Part shown: in pieces, positions 37,184 to 47,614 of the stretch
Layout: each line of letters opens with the position of its first letter
Position numbering within the stretch: position 1 is the first letter of the stretch
Assembly (NCBI GenBank): GCA_963514095.1
Contig: OY741271.1
Span: forward strand, 22,939,561-23,003,560
Direction of reading: 5' to 3'
Source: Eutrigla gurnardus
Lineage: Eukaryota > Chordata > Actinopteri > Perciformes > Triglidae
Length of the DNA stretch: 64,000 nucleotides
Made by a program: the position numbers and the translations under genes
The notes under the pieces: generated by a model
The model's database searches: none
What the model was told of the DNA's origin: nothing
What the model saw: the letters and a program-made list of their open reading frames with translations, nothing else

Positions 37184-37796
37184 TAAAGGAAAAGTTCACA
37201 TTTTTTGGGAAGTGTGCTTATTTACTTTCTTGCTAAAAGTGAAATGGAAGAAGATTGACATCACTCGCATGTGTAGCTGTTAAAGGTTCCCTGTGAAGTT
37301 TATGACCTCTAATAGCATCGAGTCATTTCTTCATCTGACAACGGTGTCCCACTGGACTGGACTTTGCTGGCAGAAATGTGCCAGCAAAGGCCTCGCAGGA
37401 AAAAGACTAGCAATGAACATAATGTAAACAATTCTGGATTTATTTTAATTCAAATGTTTAATGAGGATGGAAATGTTTGTTTCCAACAACAAAAAAACAC
37501 TCCACAGGGCACCTTTTTTTAAATTTGAAGCTGCAGGAGGACCAGGAAATGCTTACCTTAGCATTAGCATTTTAGAAGACAGGGGGAAAAGGCTAGCCTT
37601 GTCATCTTCAGAGGAGCTATTTGGCATATTTTTTATCTTTGAACACAGCCAGGCTAGCTGTTTCCCTCTGTTATCAGTCTTTATGCTAAGGTAAGCTAAA
37701 AGGCTGCTGGCTGCAGCCTTGTCTTGGTGTGTCTCATCTCACTTGCTGTAAGAAAGTGAATAACTGTAGTTCCCCAAACTTTAAACTGTTCCTTAA
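37184..37796. mobile_element. Foldback MITE with ~50-base terminal inverted repeats
   Basis: The left end (TAAAGGAAAAGTTCACATTT then TTTGGGAAGTGTGCTTATTT and ACTTTCTTGC) closely matches the reverse complement of the right end (TTAAGGAACAGTTTAAAGTT then TGGGGAACTACAGTTATTCA and CTTTCTTAC). The interior contains GCTAGCTGTTTCCCTCTG and CAGTCTTTATGCTAAGGTAA. It is the best-preserved copy of a family that also appears at 8918-8990 and 12727-13330. Confidence 0.65.
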
Positions 37797-40105
37797 ATCC
37801 CAACAATAATCTGAAATATTACAACAATAATGATGGTGTAGACTCTGAACTTATGTATTAATTGAAGCAGGCCATTTGAATGTTTATAGTGCCAAACGTG
37901 TGGGATGAAAGCTAACCTAGCAGGATTTGCACTTTGGATAGAGTTAAATAAACTCAGCAGTGAAATGAAACGCAATTTTAATGGACTAGGTATGATTTTC
38001 CACCAAGTCTTTACTAAATTTAAATGGTAACTGTGTGGTATTTAACCAGAGAGCACATCCAATGTAAATGTAGCCTGTAAACATGTTTGGCGGCCCTGCA
38101 TCTCAGTGCTCCCGGAGGCTGTGAAGAGAATGTCGGTTGGCTGACCTTCCTTTCACTTACAGTGCTGGGCTTGCATTAATGAAGTGACTCATCCACATTT
38201 TAGGAACAGTACTGCCTTTTTTCTTTCTTTCTTTTTTTTCTACAGAATACCATTATGTGTCAACATTTGAACACTTCCTAAAAATTAGCCCATTATTCTG
38301 GACCGACTCCTTTTTTAACGTGATGTATGGTTTTGTGCATAAATATGGCAAATGTGCGCTTTGTGAATCATTATGATGGGGTAAGACTTAGACAATATAG
38401 CTATAGAACTAGGAACTATTGTCTGTGTGTTGTAATGACATTTTAGGTTTGGTGATAACCAGGGTACTGTGTAAAACGTTGAAAATAACACTACATTTCA
38501 GTAGCTTCTGCAGTTAGCCTTAACACAGTGACACGATGAGCAAGGCGGCGTCCATGCAGTTCAGTCCGTGTGACGCCTCATCTACTCGGTGATTGCACAT
38601 GTTGTATTTTTGCAAATCAGCTTTTGGACCAAAATATATTTTACAAAGAACTTATGAAAAATGTTTGGCTTGTTTTTTTTGGGGAACGTGTTTTTGTGAT
38701 GATTCTACCCGCAAATACAAGGATGCCTTTTCAACCATTTCAGTTTAGACAGAAATATGTCACCAAAAGAAAATGATGGCTTTCGTTGTTTTAATCCAGC
38801 CTGACAACAACACTGGAGTCAGTGGATGACTTTTTGTCACATTCGTTCCATAAGATGTGTTTTTGCTGATTGGTTCCTTCCTGTTTTATCAGAGGAGATG
38901 GAATTTGCTGACTAGTTCCTACTTGTTTCACCAGAAATTTAACGGGTTTAGACAATGGGATTCAGGGCAGGATGAGCAGCGAGACAGAAGTGAGGGCGTC
39001 GTTGAAGAGGTCAGCGAGCTACAAACTGCTGACGATCCGGTAGGAAAACCGCGTCCAGGGGAGCAAATCCAATTAATCAGTGTGAATCTCAGCCAACACA
39101 AACATTCCTGCGTTCTCTCCGTGTCGCGCTGACCTCTGTCGTGACTTCGCCAAGGACTCATCTGGCCTCTCGGCAGAAGGTTTTCACAGGAGATGAACAC
39201 ATGAGTAAACTCCACCGTCAAGTTCAACGCTGACCTGTCAAGTCGTCGAGCCAGATCTGCTCCGTCATCACCTGCAGGAGCTGCGAAGAAGCCAGACTTG
39301 CAGCTCACTTGTGTGATGATGAGGATGTGTGTGTGTTCGTCTAGGTTAAAGAGCCCCCTTCCTCAGTGATGTGCTCCAGGCTTCCCACCTCCTCTCTAGC
39401 AGCCCGTCACTCACCATGCCGCCACAGCTTCCTGGCATTGTTCTCTGCTACATGGTGCCTGTTTTTACTGTTTCTGCACCATTCCTACCCGCTACATCCA
39501 TCAGACACAGGATGGTGCAAATAAAAGCGCTGAGCAAAAAACCCCCGATATACAGTTAGTTGATAATAAAATGATTAAGATCTGCCTGAACTGATTTGAC
39601 TTGAGCAGATCCTTTTATTGTTTGATTTTCTTTTTCTTTTCTTGTAACCTGCAAGCAGAAATCCAAATTAACTGGGACTAGCACTCAGGATGGATTAGTA
39701 CATACCCAGAAAAAGTACTAGTGTCACAAAATTTAAATATTAATAGTACAAGTATTAGATCTTAATTACTTTTGACCATAATTTGGTTTTTGACCAAAAC
39801 TAACCTATCAGCCTTCGCTATGCTGTTTAGTGCTAATTAGCAAATATTAGTAAGCATGCTAATACACGAAACCAAGATGGTTAAATGTTAAATGCTGAGC
39901 TTTTTGACTGTGGAAACGAGAAGCAGAAGGGTTTGATCTACAGTCATCAGATTGGATGGAAACTGTAGTGGTTTTTGTGTTAAGTCTTCTTCTGATGAAC
40001 TGAACAGACATTTGAGGAAACGTTTTATGTCCGAAACTTAACATTTCCTTTAGCTGTGTGGGCATCCATGGTCTTACACCATTCCCCACTGACCGAGGAT
40101 GTCCT

Positions 40106-40109
40106 GTGC

Positions 40110-40155
<46 letters not shown>

Positions 40156-40159
40156 GTGT
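40106..40159. repeat. (TG)n microsatellite
   Basis: About 54 bases of nearly pure TG with a few CG interruptions, about 900 bases upstream of the gpr182 start codon. Confidence 0.9.
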
Positions 40160-40924
40160 AAAATGGGAGGGTAGAAACTCCTGGCTGCTTGATTGCTCAG
40201 ATAGCCCTCAACATCAGAGCTCAAAGGAGGAATCTGGTGTCTGCGGGCTTCATACCTCTAGAAGACAGTGAGGCCTTGAGAGGGACCTGCCCTCTTCATC
40301 TCCAGTACACTCATCATCATCACTACAAGGTAAGGGCATGTCCAATTCTATGTTTCTGGAGATGTAACACCTTAAATGATCTGATTTTACACATCAGTTT
40401 GTTTACAAGTGTTCTACTGCTTGTGTGGGGGAAATAAAGTTATCAAGTCAACAGCGTTTTATGATAAATGTCTCGGCTCTAAAGGGCCACAAGCTTGCTT
40501 TATGAAGTGAGACAGTAGGGAGTTTTCTCGACCCCTGTAGCCTGCTCCTCGTCACTGATTGAGGCTACATTAGCCACTGCTAGCATAATAGATCCAACTC
40601 AGTCCAAACTGTTGCTTTGTGGGTAATCCATGTTTTTTTATTTTAAATTGTCCATCGAGAGACCACCTCCTGTGCTTCTGTTGTGTTTTTATAGGAATGC
40701 TTAACCGGTGGAAAGCTCTTGATATAATATGCTATGGATCAGCTTGTAGAACTCTGATCATAAACCAAGTCAAACATGCACTCACGGCCCCTCAAAGTGA
40801 GACATTTGTATCTTCTGGTCTGCATGTTGTTGGTTGTAAAATGGCTTTCTAATAATCTGTTACGGTTTTAGTATCGGCCTCTCGAGATCATTTGAGTAAC
40901 ATTTCAACCCAGCACGTCGGCCAC

Positions 40925-40959
40925 CCTCCTCCTCCTCCTCCTCCTCCTCCTCCTCCTCT
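40925..40959. repeat. (CTC)n microsatellite near gpr182
   Basis: About 11 CTC units lie 109 bases before the gpr182 ATG, in the intron or leader that ends at the acceptor CCTCCAG (41064). Confidence 0.85.
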
Positions 40960-41067
40960 GCTTCTGTTGTGTAACGTCTGGAAACATAATCAGATTAACC
41001 CCAAAGTAAACCTGAACTCTGTCCGGATATAAAAAAAGAGGTTTCCCTCTGCTTTTCCCTCCAGACC

Positions 41068-42159
41068 ATGAGCGGCAACGAGCACAACCACTCAATGCAC
41101 AATGGCACACCGTGGTTTTACGATGAGTGCACCATCCAGCTGGACGCCGCTGGAGACTACCGGCGCATCGTCCTCTTCCTCATCTACCTTTTCGTCTTCT
41201 TGGTGGGCCTGCTGGAGAACCTGATGGTCGTCTGGGTCAACTGGCGGCGACGCCACTCCGCCAACGGGGTCCTCTTCTGCATCATCAACGTGAGCCTGTC
41301 CGACCTGATGGTGATAGCCGTCCTGCCTTTCTTCATGATGGAGGTGACCATGGACAGGGTTTGGCTGTGGGGACGCTTCCTCTGCAAGGTCACCAACCTC
41401 ATATATGTCATCAACATCTACAGCAGCTCCTTTTTCCTGGCCTTCATGACCCTGGAGCGCTACCTGTCCCTGGCCAGACCCTCGTTTCCGGCCCTCTTCC
41501 CGGTGGTGGGTAGTCGGCGCTGGGTGCTCTGCGGAGCCCTGTGGGTGTTCTCCTTCATCCTGGCTCTGCTGGAGAACATCCACGTGGATATCCTGGAGTG
41601 GGACGAGCCGGGCTGCTACATGCTGCCTGAGGCCAACTACACCGAGTGGTTCGTCTCAGTGGCTTTCCTCTGCTTGATCTTCCAGTTCCTGGGCCCCGCT
41701 GCCATCATAATCACCTGCAACGTGCTGATCGCTCGCGTGGTTCGAACAGCACCGGACGTGCAGGGCCGGCGGGACGTGTGGCTGGTGCACGTGTACTCCC
41801 TGGTGTTTGTCCTGTGCTGGCTGCCGTACCACCTGGTCATGTTCCTCATGACCATAGAAGACCTCCGCCCCTTCTCCCTCAGCTGCAACGCAATCGAGGG
41901 CCTCTACTTCTCGTTGAACGTGGTGCAGAGCCTGTCTCTGTTCCACAGCGTCGCCAACCCCATCCTCTACAACTTCCTCAGCAAGAGCTTCCGCAACAAC
42001 CTGATCAACACGGTGGTCAGCCACTTACCCAGAGAGGGAACTCTGGACCAGGTTGGAGCAGGGGCCCAGCCCGATGCTCTCAATGGGGGCAGGGGAGAGC
42101 GGGGGAAGCAACGCAAGTTAAGTAACGCCAGCACCAGCCAGTCTGATATCGGATCGTAA
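41068..42159 (+). CDS. gpr182: Atypical chemokine/orphan GPCR GPR182
   Basis: One uninterrupted coding exon of 363 residues. The CCTCCAG acceptor just before ACCATGAGC implies a spliced 5' UTR. GPR182 is an endothelial class A receptor, formerly tied to adrenomedullin and now proposed as a scavenging receptor for chemokines (ACKR5). Seen here: seven hydrophobic segments, TM1 near 33-57 (VLFLIYLFVFLVGLLENL), the likely disulfide C106-C183, ERY at 130-132 in place of DRY, CWLPYH at 250-255, and NPILYNFLS at 297-305. Candidate N-glycosylation sites are N12 and N190. The ECL2 start ENIHVDILEWDEPGCYM and the tail start LINTVVSHLP match my memory of GPR182 (VVHIQLVEGPEPMC and LLNAVVHYLP). The tail is Ser/Thr-rich (KLSNASTSQSDIGS), a likely arrestin/GRK region. 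It sits tail-to-tail with zbtb39, its neighbour in human as well. Confidence 0.92.
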   Translation: MSGNEHNHSMHNGTPWFYDECTIQLDAAGDYRRIVLFLIYLFVFLVGLLENLMVVWVNWRRRHSANGVLFCIINVSLSDLMVIAVLPFFMMEVTMDRVWLWGRFLCKVTNLIYVINIYSSSFFLAFMTLERYLSLARPSFPALFPVVGSRRWVLCGALWVFSFILALLENIHVDILEWDEPGCYMLPEANYTEWFVSVAFLCLIFQFLGPAAIIITCNVLIARVVRTAPDVQGRRDVWLVHVYSLVFVLCWLPYHLVMFLMTIEDLRPFSLSCNAIEGLYFSLNVVQSLSLFHSVANPILYNFLSKSFRNNLINTVVSHLPREGTLDQVGAGAQPDALNGGRGERGKQRKLSNASTSQSDIGS

Positions 42160-42604
42160 AAACAAAAGAAGAAAAAAAAAAAGCTGATAAGAAAAGTGAG
42201 AGCTTCAGGAGCGAGATGTCAGAACTGAATCCGGTCTTTGTGCTTCACAAATACCAGATGCACAGATTGTACAGCGTATCATCTCACTCTGGTCTTCGAC
42301 TCATTGTGCTGTTTGTTACGCAACTGACGGGGTCACAGACACCTTCCTCTCATAATCCACTTCCTTGTTTTTCATCATGTATCTGATCATTTTAAACCGA
42401 GGAAGGCAGGAAACGGTGGTGTTTTTCTGTCTGTAAACAAATCTGCTGTCGGTCCAGTGCCAGATAAGAGCGATTCTCATAAACATTTCTCTTGCAAATA
42501 TGAAAATGTAACATTTCACTAACAGATGAATCATAATTCATATTGCTAAATGCTCCTGTGTCTGTTCCTGGGTGCTGCTGTAGTCTACATGTGCTGTAAA
42601 ATGT

Positions 42605-42610
42605 AATAAA
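42605..42610 (+). terminator. Poly(A) signal of gpr182
   Basis: AATAAA lies 446 bases after the gpr182 stop, followed by a T/G-rich stretch (CACTGTTTGTAGCC). It is the first canonical signal. Confidence 0.6.
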
Positions 42611-43084
42611 ACTCCATCAAAACACTGTTTGTAGCCATTTAAGCTGCGGAGTCTGTACTTTGTTATCATAAAGGCAGAGCAGAGCGATGAACAAACATGG
42701 GAATGTGTTTATTCTAGAGAGACACTTTGCTGTTTTTGCACTTGGATATCTCCCTTCTCGGTCTTTATTACATTCACTTCCATTTCTGTCTCCGCCTGGA
42801 ACGTGTCACGTCCAACAGTTGAAATGATAAGAGGGCAGAAGAAGGGAAACGGGGGTGTCAGTCCACAGATGGCACAATTGCAGGAAGAGACTGGGCTTTA
42901 AAGAGGGCAAAGGTCACGAGCACCCGGAAGCAGGAAGTTCACAATACTATGCAGATTTCTGCAAGTTCATCACCGGATTTGGGATGATGGATAGATTTTT
43001 GTGGTTCAGGGACGATTTAGACCAGATACAGAGCTGAGGTTACTTCTACAACTGGTATTCAGATAACTTATTGATTTTAAACCA

Positions 43085-43275
43085 AGAAATGATCATTGAT
43101 TTCAGCAATTAACCATTGAAAGTGTGAGGAGTACTTGGGCACTATTATTGAGAGCAAACTGACACCAAAGCTCAGTTCAGGCTCAACAATGTCTCTCATT
43201 TTTCAAGTTTGGGAGCATCTCGATCGAAAAACAGACTCAAACATCATTTATAACAGTCTTCTGAGAGGCTTTATT
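43085..43275 (+). mobile_element. Degraded LINE reverse-transcriptase fragment
   Basis: Broken frames read like the C-terminal part of a non-LTR reverse transcriptase: first KEMIIDFSN, then EEYLGTIIESKLT, and further on TDSNIIYNSLLRGFIE. These correspond to the familiar KEMIVDFR, YKYLGTVID.KL and YNSFIES blocks. Frameshifts and stops show that it is dead. It lies between the gpr182 and zbtb39 3' ends. Confidence 0.55.
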
Positions 43276-43281
43276 GAGATT
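43266..43281 (-). terminator. Possible poly(A) signals for zbtb39 (- strand)
   Basis: TTTATT on the + strand occurs at about 43269 and 43278, giving AATAAA on the - strand about 1.1 kb after the zbtb39 stop. The choice is uncertain. Confidence 0.3.
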
Positions 43282-44119
43282 TTATTGTTTTCAAAATCAA
43301 TATTTAAAAAATAAGCCAACATTCAAACAGCTTTAGAAACATAACGTATGAAGGCATACAAATTATAAATAGTTACACTGCCATCATAAATATGAGGTAA
43401 GACACAAATATCACACAGAAACGTGATGGGCACTTAAATATTTCTACAGCATGACACGCTTCGGACTCCCTAAACGCCTGTGAGTGCTGCAGTTTTCCGA
43501 AAGCATTCATAAAGAGGTCTCTTCAACATCCCAAAAACATGTCTATAATGTTTCAATGATGAACTATCTGCACTCCTTCATGAGGCTGGTCATATTGTAT
43601 CTGTGGAGTGATCAATTTAACTTGAACAGACATTTCAAAAAAGTGTGAAAATAGTGACTGCAAATATAGGAAAATAATTTCTATGCTACAATGAGGTGCT
43701 ACTTTAACAACAGTGTAATAATCAACCACTGACATGAAAACCTATCCTCGTGTTTAAGTTATAAAAGATACAGACGTGTTCGGAGTAGAATAATACAAGC
43801 AGAGCGCTGCGTGACGAGTCAACCGGCCACCAGCTTCCCTTCTTCCACTGACAACAGAACAGGATACACTGCCACCAAGTGGCTTCTTATATTCTTAGTT
43901 CAAAGAGGTCGTCTCAGTGAACAGCATCTGACGGATAATATGTCCTCTACATTCTAAAAGTCTAATAGAAGGCTGAAGCCATCAATCGACAACAGAAACT
44001 CAATCTGTCGTTTGGGTAATTTATCAAACAAAAACATCAGTATTCTCTTTTTGCAGCTTTTCCATACGTTAGAATTTGACGTTCTTCAATGTTTTATATA
44101 TTATAGACTGCATATCTTT

Positions 44120-44270
44120 GGGGATTGGACTACTTGATGGGACAAAACAATCAATTTGAAGGAGTTTGAGAACAATTTCCACAACCAGTTTTTAAACCAT
44201 TTGACATTTTACAGACAAAACGATTAATAAAAAACAAACCAAAAAAACACACAATTAGTTTCAGCCCTAT
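44120..44270 (-). mobile_element. MITE fragment in the presumed zbtb39 3' UTR
   Basis: The right end reads, on the - strand, ATAGGGCTGAAACTAATTG, the end signature of the same family as the pip4k2c intron 1 copy. AAAACGATTAATAA also fits. It is about 100 bases from the zbtb39 stop codon. Confidence 0.5.
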
Positions 44271-44368
44271 TCTATTAAATGCAGTACGTGGTCCACGACA
44301 ACCAGACACGGAGGAAGTGCCAGATAGAGGTAAAAGGGGGGGGAGGAGGAAACACCGGGACGGACAGA

Positions 44369-47300
44369 TCAGGCGTCCACGTTGGGCAGCGGCTCCTTCG
44401 AGTGATCATTGTACATGAAGGTCTGCTCGATGTTGAAGTCCGGGGGCAGGTGGTCCGTGTGGAGCTCCATGTGTGACGACACCAGCTTCAGCGTGGAAAA
44501 GAAAAGGCCGCAGACGGTGCAGCGGTACATGAGAGCGCCGGCGTGCGTCTTCAGGTGGCAGATCATGGTGGAGCGGCCTCTGAAGAAGCGCAGACAGACC
44601 TTGCACTGGTAGGGTTTCTCCCCGGTGTGGATGCGGAGGTGGTAGGTGAACTCCCCCGAGTGGGCGAAGCATTTGCCGCAGTAGCGGCACCGGTACCATT
44701 TCCCACGGACACCTGCTCCCCCGACTCCTCCGTCCTGCCCTGAGTTTCCGTTGGTCAGGACCCCAGAGGGCGCGCTGTGCATTGCCCCTTGAAAAAGCTT
44801 ATCCGGTATGCTGAAGCTCATTCCCAGCCCCAAACCCATGTTGCTCATCTTGACGAGGCTGCCGACCTCCCGTTGAGAGGAGGAAGACGGAAGGCACTCC
44901 AGAGTCTGGTCGGCTTTACGTTTGCCAAACCAGCCCTGGCCCCTGACACCTCCTCCACCCCCCAGGGACTCGGTGGTGTGCAGGCTGAGGTGGTACTGGA
45001 AGGCGGAGGTGGAGCGGAATGTCTGTGGGCAAAGGAAGCAATGCAGCTCCTCCACCCCTGCCATGCCACCTCCCCCGACTCCGTAAGCCTTGAGAGCCAG
45101 CCGCTCCCTCTCCGTAGCTGCCGCCTCCTCGGCGTGCAGAGACATATGTCTGTCCAGCATGGAGCGCACTACGAAGCAGCGAGCGCAGTGCGGGCAGGTG
45201 AAGACGGGCAACGAGAGGTGGGCGAGGGCGTGCCACAGCAGGGAGCACAAGGAGAGCTGGGGGAGGTGACACACGCCACAGCTCAGGCTCTGGGGACACA
45301 CATGGCTCAGCAGGTGGTCTTTAACAGTCTGGGGATTATAGATGAGAGATCTCATTAGGGAGCAGCAGGTGGTTAAAGAGCAATTCCATATTCTTACTTT
45401 CAATCCATGTTACGGTCACGTGTCTCTTTGTGAAATCAGTTTTCTGGCACAAATACAAACAGGCACCTCAACATACCATTTCATTTTAGCCACTGTAGCT
45501 TTACACTTTATATGTCATGAGTAACAAATCATCTGAAAAATGTTATTGTTTGGTCTATTAACTGACAAAAAACTGAAAAATCAACAGATATTCAATTAGC
45601 TAAAAAGTCAGAAAATCATCAAAATCGAGGAGCTGAAACTTGAATGATTGAAACGTTATTTATTTTTAGGTGATCTAATTATTGGGTATTTTATTCTGTT
45701 TCATCCAAGATATTTTTGGTGACCTAATTTTCTTTCATTTCTATTGTTCGGAATTGTTTGATCTCGATTTTCCACTTGTGCTAAATATGCTTTATAAATA
45801 ACATTCATTGTCATTATTTTCATAATCATGTATAAATGTGACTTGATATGCATTTGTAATTATATCTTTGCAGCCAGGGGAAAAAAACCGACCACTAACC
45901 TGGAAGTCCTTGCTGAGAGTCTTGGCGCAGACGGCACACTGCAGCTCGGTGTCGAGGCTCTGGCTGCAGTTGGTCAGCGCGACCTGTGGTATCGTGTAAG
46001 TGGAGGCTGTCTGGCGATGGTGGCGCAGCAGTTTGTTTTGGCTGCAGAACTGCAGGTGACACATGTCGCAGCTGAAGAGCTGCACCCCGACGTGGGAGAG
46101 AGAGTGGTTGACACCGGCGTCTCGGTCCGGGAACGACGCCCCACACAGTCTGCAGAGCCCCAACTCCGTCAGGTGGGTCTCGGCGTGTCTTCTGATGGCA
46201 TCTGCGTCTGCTGGGAGAGGCACTGCACAGGCTTTACATGGCAGCATGTTCCCCGTCACCTAGAGGAGTGAAAAGCAGTATTTCTTTAGTTTGGACACAC
46301 GTTTACCTGAAATATTTCAGTGCTGACAAATAAAAACATTACCTGGCTGCTCGAGGTCCCTCCATCTCCATTCTGCACATATACAAGTGCATCTTCATCG
46401 TCCTCCTCATCTCCCTCCTCCATGAAGTTCTCATCGTCACTCAGCTCGATGATCTCACCTGCCAGCTGTCTCCACTGCTCCTCTTCGGTTCCCTCCATTG
46501 ATCCATTCCCTTTCAGTGCCTCCCTCCCCTCCTCCACCTTTCCAAACATCAGCCTGCCTTCCCTCTGGACGTCCACCATGCTGCCCTCCACCGATACTAC
46601 TTGCAGGCTTCCTAGAGGCTCTCCTGAGGAGGAGGTTGGGGCGCAGGCCTCAGCTCCGAGCTGAGCCGAGGAGTCGGGGAAGGAGCAGGAGTCAGACGGT
46701 GCAGCTTCGCTGCTCTGAGGCAGAGAACTTCCTGTGCTCTCAGAAACCATTTGTCCTACTGTGTCTCCTTCCTCACAACTGCCTTCTGCCTCCTCCTCCT
46801 CCTCCTCCTCCCCCTCCTCCAGCCCCGGCTCAATCTTCAACTGGAGAACAGACCCCGGAGGCAGCGCGCCATCACACTGGCTGGAATGGCTGGTTAAAAG
46901 ACCAGAGCCTGGTAGTTCTTGATCTGCTGCCATCTTCCCGTAGCCAATATGAGACTGCATGTCTTCTACCTTCAGCTCCAGGGACGGAGCCCCAGTGTGA
47001 GCTTCGTGGCTGGTCCCGACTGTCCTGGCTTGGAAGAGAGGCGAGGGAGCGGCAGCAGGGGTCGGGGCAGCAGACGGACCAGCGGACGAAGACAGAGATG
47101 AGCAAGAGGCAGCAGAGGAACAAACAGACGATGCAGAAGCCGCACCAACCGCAGCCACTGTGGACGCTGCAGCGGCAACCATGCTGCAGTTCAGGCTGAG
47201 GTCTCCAGGACTACCTGGTTTACAGTTCGCAGACACAGAAGCCTGCAGGTCCGGGAAGGTAGCGTGACAGGCCCTCACCAGTTCACTAACGCCCAGCCGC

Positions 47301-47614
47301 TCAGCCAGCTCATACAGCACCCCGACATCTATGAGGTCAGTCAAGATCTCCCCCGTGTAGACGAACGTCAGCAGCTTCTCGAAGTTGGCTGGGGAAATAA
47401 ACTCCAAAGAGAAGGCAGCGTTGGATGAGGATGGAGCCCGGGCGAACAGGTTACGGAAGTAGGTCCCGGCGCAGGCCAGCACCGCACGGTGCGCCGCGAA
47501 CGTGCGGTTGCCAACTTGCAGTAGCACATCGCAGTACTGGCGTGACTGGCGGCAGCTGTTGAGCTCAGCGAGAAGACTGGCAGCGTGGCCGGGACCCTGC
47601 AGCTGGATCCTCAT
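44369..47614 (-). CDS. zbtb39: BTB/POZ and C2H2 zinc-finger protein ZBTB39
   Basis: Exons on the - strand: 47614-46343, 46259-45900, 45328-44369, all joined in phase 0, giving 863 residues (human is about 712). It is a nuclear DNA-binding regulator, little studied. The BTB domain (about residues 5-120) contains CDVLLQVGNRTFAAHRAVLA and SPANFEKLLTFVYTGE. A long variable linker is Ser/Ala/Pro- and Glu-rich (EEGEEEEEEEAEG) and ends in the conserved IIELSDDE. Exon 2 carries C2H2-like fingers (CKAC, CRLC, CDMC). Exon 3 carries the last fingers with linkers HTGEKPYQCKVC and RGRSTMICHLKTH, and ends PPDFNIEQTFMY, as in human. The start is the first ATG after the acceptor near 47648 and gives MRIQ, equivalent to MGMRIKL. 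I recall the mammalian coding region as one exon, so both coding introns would be lineage-specific. Confidence 0.93.
45545..45660. repeat. MITE-like fragment in zbtb39 intron 2
   Basis: The words TTATTGTTTGGTCTATTAAC and AGTCAGAAAATCATCAAAA match the interior of the common fish AGGGCTGCAACTAAT family. The ends are not recognisable. Confidence 0.4.

Larger units (their letters stand above)
37797..41067. other. Intergenic region and 5' flank of gpr182
   Basis: No gene is recognised. Contents include a repeat middle fragment at about 39800-39880, the (TG)n run at 40106-40159, and a candidate gpr182 5' UTR exon ending at 40329 (CTACAAG|GTAAGG). The (CTC)n run is at 40925-40959. A short ORF at 38857-39132 has no motif; a non-coding transcript here cannot be excluded. 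Confidence 0.4.

Noticed and set aside
38857..39132. A 91-codon + strand ORF between pip4k2c and gpr182
   Set aside because: No motif and no convincing exon borders; I could not separate it from chance.
41092..42125. Several 120-160 codon ORFs on both strands within gpr182
   Set aside because: Alternative frames of a GC-rich coding exon; the 363-codon receptor frame explains the region.
44777..45358. A 193-codon + strand ORF opposite zbtb39 exon 3
   Set aside because: Antisense shadow of the zinc-finger exon; no independent motif.
46498..47199. A 233-codon + strand ORF opposite zbtb39
   Set aside because: It mirrors the Ser/Ala/Glu-rich zbtb39 linker and has a poly-Pro run from the Glu codons; a shadow frame.
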